Source of the DNA: Heliocidaris tuberculata
Lineage: Eukaryota; Echinodermata; Echinoidea; Camarodonta; Echinometridae
Direction: 5' to 3'
DNA length: 64,000 nt
NCBI GenBank assembly: GCA_025618425.1
Contig: CM046832.1
Coordinates: forward strand, 54,488,993 to 54,552,992
The position numbers and the translations under genes were made by a program. The notes under the pieces are model-generated. The model ran no database searches, was not told the origin of the DNA, and saw only the letters and a program-made list of their open reading frames with translations. Positions 57,466 through 64,000 of the stretch are shown piece by piece. Within the stretch, counting starts at the first letter, position 1; every line of letters starts with the position of its first letter.

Positions 57466-57546
57466 CTTATTTGTTTTCACCCGTGGCTTGCTTTTCTCTG
57501 CCTTGAGTGGTGTAGGTAATGACCAACGAGTCGCTGGAGGGGTGCT
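57466..57546 (-). CDS. Candidate 81-nt internal coding exon, unidentified
   Basis: The minus strand has an excellent acceptor: a long pyrimidine tract (CCCCCTTTCTGTTTTCTTC), a CTAAT branch-point-like motif and GTGTAG before 57546. It ends AATAAG|GTAAGG. Only one of the three frames is open, giving 27 residues (STPPATRWSLPTPLKAEKSK plus a basic end, PRVKTNK). The exon length is a multiple of three, so it could be a cassette exon. It may belong with 47507-47750, but the family is unknown. Confidence 0.4.
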
Positions 57547-57599
57547 CTACACGGAACAAGATTAGAAGAAAACAGAAAGGGGGACCAAAAGGGGGAACG

Positions 57600-58660
57600 T
57601 GAGAGGAACACCAGGGCTAAATCTCTTTCCATCTTCGTCATCGATCTGCACGAGCGAAGCGAAGTGGAAATAGATTATGACGCTTCCCTCGATTTCAAGC
57701 ATTTTCCCCTTACTTTTCCCAATATCAGCAGTAAGGGAGAAGTGATAGGGTGAGCTTAAAGGAATACATAAGGTAGCGATAATAATTTTACACTTGAAGT
57801 GATGTATGCTAAAATGACACTTAGCAAGTGATATTTGAGTTTCTTCATAACACTCTTGGCACCCCGAGGGGGAATGTATGGAGTCGACGTCGTGATCTGT
57901 ATGAAACACTATATCTATGCTCTCAGGCAGCCATGGATGGACAGATAACATGACATTTCGTATCTTTCTTCTATTGTGAACATACTTCACGTTTTGTTAC
58001 ATTCTCTTGACTGCACGGATATGAATAATTTCAGATGTATTTTAGTGAAGTGCACTCAGATGTGTAATATGTGAATAACCCGTCAGGCCTGCTCCAGCTC
58101 GAGAATGAACTTAGGCTTCAGGCTTCTTCAAACGAGTTGATATTCCTCGAGAAAGATTGATGATTTTCGATGTAGTCTAGACAAAGGCGAAGTTAGTTTT
58201 CTATTATTCCCTCAATAAAAGTACATGTGATCAGACTGTGTATCATTGTCACAACTTGCAAAAACTTTCAGATGGTGACGTTAAATTCAGGTCTGAATGA
58301 TACACTCTTAAAAAAAATACACACACACCCACACACACCCACACACAACCGCACACCAACACGCACACACACAAGTTCGTGTGAGGGGGCTTGAAAGAAG
58401 AATATGTAGTCACATAGCTCATTTGGCAAGTAATCTGTCACAGAAAGACATAAAGCGTTTCATTCTAATTCATTCAATATACCGTCCTTCGTATATTCTC
58501 TTAGGCATTTCAGGAACATCCTCACATAAAAGATACGACTTGTTATTTCAGCATATCTCTTTGCAAAGAGACACGTTATTGATGCAGTAACATCTGAGGG
58601 GACATTCGCAAGGTTTATGAGTAAACGTTCAAAATAGATATCGAAGAGGCTCCTGTGGAA
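57600..58660. other. Non-coding stretch
   Basis: A 142-codon minus-strand frame (57562-57990) overlaps the pyrimidine tract of the candidate exon and is best read as intron. A CA/CCA-rich tract lies at 58317-58372. Nothing else was recognised. Confidence 0.45.
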
Positions 58661-58683
58661 ACGTTCAAACAAACATTGGATAA

Positions 58684-58759
58684 GTTTCCATAGAAACAAT
58701 CATAGAAAATTGACTTTGTTGATGCCCTGAAGAGACATTGATGTGGTTTCCATGGCAAC
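58684..58759. promoter_or_regulatory. Two RFX X-box-like palindromes
   Basis: GTTTCCATAGAAAC (58684-58697) and GTTTCCATGGCAAC (58746-58759) fit the X-box bound by RFX factors (GTNRCC, short spacer, RGYAAC); the second is a near-ideal match. They are 48 bp apart. GAGACATTGATG repeats surround them (about 58732 and 58771), so the motifs may sit in a small decayed tandem repeat. No gene start was recognised next to them. Confidence 0.4.
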
Positions 58760-58799
58760 ATTTAAAGAGACATTGATGATGCTGATATAGAGAGACATC

Positions 58800-60560
58800 T
58801 CAAAGGCAACCTGCTTTTGCCGACAAACTCATCAAACTGTTTAACCGTACTCTTCCCAAAAGTCCTAAAAGGCTATAAACACGCGGCATTTATGTGACCG
58901 TGTTAATGAAAAAGTAGCAATGTTCTTGCGGAAAACATAGCAAAATAATCGTATTGTGAGGAAAATAATGATATCATTGTTAGAATTGTTTTCTTCATGG
59001 TAGAATGTATTATCATTTAATGCGTTGCAATTTTCCGTTTCATTTATGAGAATCTGACCTAAACAAAACCCCAAAACATTTGTGTTAAAAAAATGAATGT
59101 CATGTTATGGCAAAGCCATTAATGACTCTCTTTCCGTGCTATTGATTAGAAAAAAGAGAATCTTGTGGCAGTGTGTTATATCAGTGGTGGATGTTGTTTT
59201 CTATAAAATACACTAATTTCCCGTATTTAGTGTGTGGTATCATAATGCGCCAATTAAATAATACATGGATAGAACAATATCGGGCAAGCATGACAAGTAC
59301 TGATTGTTTCGAAGCTACATGCTTTGAATAATGTATCGACACGCTGTCATACAGGAGGCCCACAAGATACTCATTACAAGGAGATGATGGACATTTATTA
59401 CATGAATATGAATTGTGCTTCTGTAAATAGAAAAAAAAAACAACGGAGAAATTACTTTGAGAAGGGCATAACAATAAGGATTGACATGACTCCAGAGATT
59501 TACTAAAGTGCAGACCAAATGGATAGAAAAGGGCATATTGCATCCGTGCATATGATAACGATAAGACAAGCTGGATGTTGACACGCCAACGATAACTCGA
59601 GAGAGATGATATTAAGAAGCAGTGAAGCAGATTGCATGCTAAAAAAGGGTAGATGAAATCGCAAAAGATAGGGGAGGAGAAGCGAAAGCTTTAGAGGCTG
59701 AAAAGTAAATGAAAATCAAACAGTGAAAAGAGAGGGCATTAGATGTCTTTTCAGAAGGAAGTTATCGGAGCTCTACCATAGAAATTTCTTATGGAGAGAG
59801 ATAAGAGGTACTGCGAGGAGAATCTTAAGAAAGATTTAAAGGAGATGAAAAAGAAGTGAAGGATTTGATGTGAAATGTAGGCGAGGATTAGGCAAATAAT
59901 TTGACAATAGAACCAAGCATCGCGCGTATACGATCCGGTTGAGAGCAAGGAAATTGCTTACAATTAGCCAATCATCTTGATTCAGGACTCCCTTTTAGTC
60001 ATTCGACGTGTTAAATTGCCATCGCGGGGCATCAAATCATCAAAGATACGACTGGTCTGAATCTCAGTGTCTCTTTCGATGAGGTATTTTTTTTTTTATC
60101 CTTACCTCATTTGGCAATAATCGAGTGTATAACGTTTCTGAATATAACGTTTCTGAACAGAGGGTTACTAAATATATTCAATCTACACGATGCCGGATTC
60201 TTCGTGATCATGGTGATCAGATGATAGTGAGGTAGGCCTGTTGTCGGTGATGGACTAGAGAATGCTTGTTCGAGGTATGACATGAAACGAATAAGAGGAT
60301 GTATTATCTAATAATTGTAGTAGTAACTAGTGGACGTTTTCAACAACAACAAATTATCAGATTTACTACTTTTTTTCTACCTCTTTTTCTCGCAGTAGAA
60401 TTTCCTTCAAATATTACCCATATGGTACGGGTAATCTTTGAAGGAATTTCACTCTTTGTAGAAAAAGGTCAGTGCTTAATTAAAAAAAAAAAAAAAAAAA
60501 AAAAAAAGGACCTGGACATGGATGGCTCGTAAATGTTCGTCTGTTGTTCTTCTCTGTAGT
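58800..60560. other. Non-coding stretch
   Basis: No gene recognised. A TCAGAAACGTTATA motif is duplicated at 60125-60160 and an A-run lies at 60482-60507. Confidence 0.45.
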
Positions 60561-60565
60561 CATTG

Positions 60566-60878
60566 GCCCGTATTCTCGAAAGGCTTAACTTAGACCACTG
60601 ATTTAGTGAAGGCCATTCGTCAACCCCTAATCCCCATATAAATTACTATATTTATGTAACAAAATAAAGAAACAAAATTATTTTCTGGCATGAAATTAGC
60701 ATAAGAAATCAATTCTATCGTGGGGTTTTTGTATTTGTATTTAGTTCCAGAACTAGAGGGAGTCTGTGGTGACTTTGTAGGATTAAAAGTTGGTGACATT
60801 TGGCTCTCCATAATTCATTGGCCTAAATCTACACACTTAGGCGGGGCTTAAAATTAGGCACCTTTCGAGAATACGGGC
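60566..60878. mobile_element. MITE with GCCCGTATTCTCGAAAGG inverted ends
   Basis: CATTG is repeated at both flanks (60561-60565 and 60879-60883), a possible 5-bp target duplication. The left end is GCCCGTATTCTCGAAAGGC and the complemented right end is GCCCGTATTCTCGAAAGGTG. The subterminal parts CTTAACTTAGACCACTGATT and the complement of CTTAGGCGGGGCTTAAAATT are partly matching. No coding capacity. Confidence 0.82.
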
Positions 60879-60883
60879 CATTG

Positions 60884-61923
60884 TCTTTAAGAGGTTTATT
60901 GTCAGAGGTCTTAACCATCCAAGTGGTAGATGTTCGGTTTATAATTGAATTTTAAAAGAATAGTTTTCCAGCTGATAATTGTCTGCATGGCATCTGCCGA
61001 AAGATTTTAGTAGAAAACTAATAATAATTGTATAGAAAGCATACTAACGTGATAATATTGGACTTGCAAGGATAAAATACTTAACGCAGGCATGGTAGGC
61101 CTGGATTAATGTTTGGCTTTTCACTGTGTGTGTTTTCCAGGAATTGTTTTGTTTGTTGTTGTTATATTTTACAAATTACAGTTAAAAACAACGATTACAC
61201 AGTAAGATAATCAGTATAGAATGACCATCAAATAGTTTACGCTGTCAGAACCCTAGATTATCTTTAAGGCGTGTAGTCGGCCGGAACCGATATTCGAAAA
61301 CCGCGGTGTACTACGTTTAGTGAAAAGGGTGATCATTCACTTGTCAAGCCTAAGAGCATAATGAAAAAAATTTATGGTTGAGAGAAAAGGGGCTAATTAA
61401 AATGGGTGAATGTACAGTCATATATAGGGAGGGAGGAGAGGGAAAGAAAGGAAGAAAGGAGGAGCGGAAGAAAATAGGTTAGAAGTAGAACTTAGGAGTT
61501 CAACACATGAGTACCGTTTGTCATAATATTTTGTAGAGTCTGTCTGCTTTCTGCAACAGAATTTTGCAGGAAACTGACATCCACCTACATGAACGTCACC
61601 GAAATATCTTGAGATGTCTATGGGAAAAGGTATATATATATAATTATGTTTGTCATGGAGAAGAAGGGGGAGGAGAAGAAGAAGAGGAAGTAGAAGAAGA
61701 AGAAGAAGAAGAAATAGCAGAATACAGTATGAAATGCAGACGGGTACTTATGATCACAGGCATGTGAGTTTGTACGGGGAGGAAGGATGAAACGGACAGA
61801 CAGAAGATAAACAAAGAAATTTACCGGTAATGAGCGATAGAGATGAGGAAAAGGGGAGGGAGAGATTCAGACAGTTTTGGACAGATTGACAGAAGTGTCG
61901 CGAGAGGTTTATAGAAAGTTAAT

Positions 61924-61954
<31 letters not shown>

Positions 61955-63340
61955 TTCAGACAGTTTAAGACAGGTAGACAGAAATTTAGGGAGAAGGTGG
62001 TGAACATGCATAGCTGGAATTAGATAGTGAGCGTGCAAGAAAATGAGAACGAATTGGCGGAAACGGGGAGAATGAGACAGAAAGAAAACGAAAGGTTGGA
62101 AAAGTCTTGGAGGTTATGATGGGAATGCACCAGTTAGCGAGCAAATTAAATGAAGTCGCTCGCAGGTCTGCGTGACAGCAAGGCAAATACTGGTAATGAT
62201 TGTTTTTGGAACATGACTTGTCTGCGATAAATTCAATTTGGCGAGGCACCGCGATGTTTTTATGTTCGAAGCAAAGTCTGGCCCTTTTATAATGTCGTGA
62301 CATTTATATGCAGCTGGTGATTACCTTTACCTGCCAGCCCCTCTCAAAGAAAGCATCCTTATCGCATTATGCCTAAATTCAAGATAAAACACAGGTATAA
62401 TTCATATCCATGAGATATTTTGATAGAATAAATTTATTTTGCTGTCAAAAACACTCGAAAAATCTGCATGCTTTTTTGTTGTTGTTGTTTTTACAACTTA
62501 ACAGCCATATGATCTGTAAGTGGAATGACAGGTGCGTGGTTGATGCATAATATTTATTAAACAAAATCATCACTTCTTATTTTTGTTGTTCATCAATCTA
62601 TGTGTTATGTGCTAACCTTCAGCATTTACTAATAACGAAAAATAATCAACATAATCAGTACATGGATGAAGAGAATGATAGATACGGTGTTTATTCATCC
62701 CACGTTAGAAATATTCTGCCTTTTATCATTTATCATATTAGTTACTTTATTCATAATTTCTGTTTCTTCCATGTAGCCAAAAATACATTTTACCATGCAA
62801 ACTCCTGCTTTTTTCCCCTCTTTCTCTTTTTAAAGTTGAAATAGCAGTTCTGAGTATTTCTTAACTGAAAGAACTTAGTTAGGTTAAAAGCACATGAAAT
62901 TAAAGTATACATTAATTGAATTTCGATACATTTCTCCACAATATGCTTTTGCTTTGAGTATCGTGAACAACGTTGAAGACAAAAGCAATTTTATCGAGTA
63001 TAAGAATAAGTCAATCTCTAATCTGAATATAAACTACAATGACTACACTTAGTATAATATTATGTCAAACATTTTTATTCATTACGACTCTAGACTATGA
63101 TCTTGGTAATGTCCATATTGTAAAATCACTACTTCTTGAGGATCAGTCAAAATAAAAACTGCCAAAGAATCCACGAAACTACTTCAGCTGAACGACAAAA
63201 CTCAAAATGAACCATGTAGGAATTAACATCGTTAAGATTATTTATGACCGATCTAATTACTACGTTATACTCTTGCGATACAACATAGCATAATGCCAAC
63301 CCTAATTATGTACTATTAGAGTGACCCCGCTTGTCTTTAC
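60884..63340. other. Non-coding stretch
   Basis: No gene recognised. A GAA/GAG-rich block lies at 61660-61715, AGAGAG purine tracts at 61430-61475 and 61920-61960. The frames across them are low-complexity. Confidence 0.45.
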
Positions 63341-63348
63341 CGTATTAA

Positions 63349-63750
63349 CCCTTTCAAGACAATTGACCACATTTTGTGGTTTGGCTCAATAACTTTTGAT
63401 TCACAGCTCTAAAAAATATACCTGACGCATGAGTAGAAAGAGCAAAATTTTCTACACACACTATGTCCATTTTTATTGCATGACCATATTGCGTTTGATG
63501 CCAGGAATTTTAAAAAAGAATTAACTTTGAGATCCTTAAATTGGCAACACATTGAGAGGTTCAAAATCATTGTTTTTTCATCAAAATTGGCAATTTTTAA
63601 AACTTTACGGCAAATTCCTAACCATGTACATCTTTTTCAAAGACATTACAAGTTCTTCGAACTATGTAGCACTAATAGAAAATATTGTTGCCAATTTGAA
63701 GAACAAAATGTGATCAATTTAACCCTTAAATAATTCCTGTCCTGAAAGGG
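63349..63750. mobile_element. piggyBac-like MITE, copy 2
   Basis: Flanked by TTAA (63345-63348 and 63751-63754), with ends CCCTTTCAAGACA and CCCTTTCAGGACA complemented. 402 bp. It shares nearly the whole sequence of 53509-53916, for example ATTGACCACATTTTGTGGTT and TGCATGACCATATTGCG, in the same orientation. Confidence 0.88.
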
Positions 63751-64000
63751 TTAAAACAGTCACCATGATGATGGAGATAATAGTAACGATCATTTTTAAA
63801 GAAAACTAAATACATGGCCTCTTGCAATAATAATATAATAGCATCCATCAATGTAGGGCGTAACTTTAAAAAAAAAATTACAAGTAAAAGTAGTTCCTAA
63901 AAGTTCAACGTCACTTCGAGTTTGCTAAAAATCCATATTTTAGAGGTTTAAATGAAGTGTTGAGATCTGGTAGAGGTAAAACAGAATTTTGTTTGTTGTC

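Noticed and set aside
57562..57990. 142-codon minus-strand frame
   Set aside because: It runs into the pyrimidine tract of the candidate exon at 57466-57546, so it is best explained as intron.
60105..60170. Possible minus-strand exon before a GTAAGG donor
   Set aside because: No pyrimidine tract, and the open part is a duplicated TCAGAAACGTTATA motif.

Overview
The window is eukaryotic genomic DNA. It is AT-rich, with introns, GT/AG splice sites, long microsatellites, tRNA-derived SINEs and many short DNA transposons. The gene content and repeat types point to a marine invertebrate deuterostome, most likely an echinoderm such as a sea urchin. That placement is inference; nothing in the sequence proves the species.

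Left part (1-17.4 kb): two genes are arranged head to head. On the minus strand, 1847-2062 is the first coding exon of an angiotensin-converting-enzyme-like M2 metallopeptidase, with a signal peptide and a TATA box. The gene runs out of the window to the left, and a possible further exon lies at 20-173. On the plus strand, 4297-16525 is a complete ten-exon gene for the ataxin-7-like 3 protein (ATXN7L3, the metazoan Sgf11), a subunit of the SAGA histone H2B deubiquitinase module. All ten exons join in frame into a 365-residue protein with both the Sgf11 zinc finger and the SCA7 zinc-binding domain. Its introns hold nested palindromic elements, a mariner-like MITE and several SINEs.

Middle part (17.4-34 kb): no confident coding exon. 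It holds dispersed and tandem repeats, a perfect 26-bp-arm hairpin, two tandem-repeat elements that share an unusual terminal-hairpin architecture (22.7 and 31.3 kb), and an inverted pair of elements carrying telomere-like TTAGGG tracts. A 2.8-kb hAT-like element with an 8-bp target duplication splits an older tandem array and itself contains one of the terminal-hairpin elements. A possible non-coding first exon ends at 27604.

Right part (34-64 kb): mostly long intron or intergenic DNA with MITEs (mariner-, piggyBac- and other-type), AT/CA/CTG microsatellites and a tRNA-like gene at 41784-41855 on the minus strand. Two well-bounded minus-strand exon candidates (47507-47750 and 57466-57546) suggest a minus-strand gene with long introns that I could not identify. 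Two RFX X-box-like palindromes sit together at 58.7 kb.

No autonomous transposase, CRISPR array, virus or prokaryotic gene was found.
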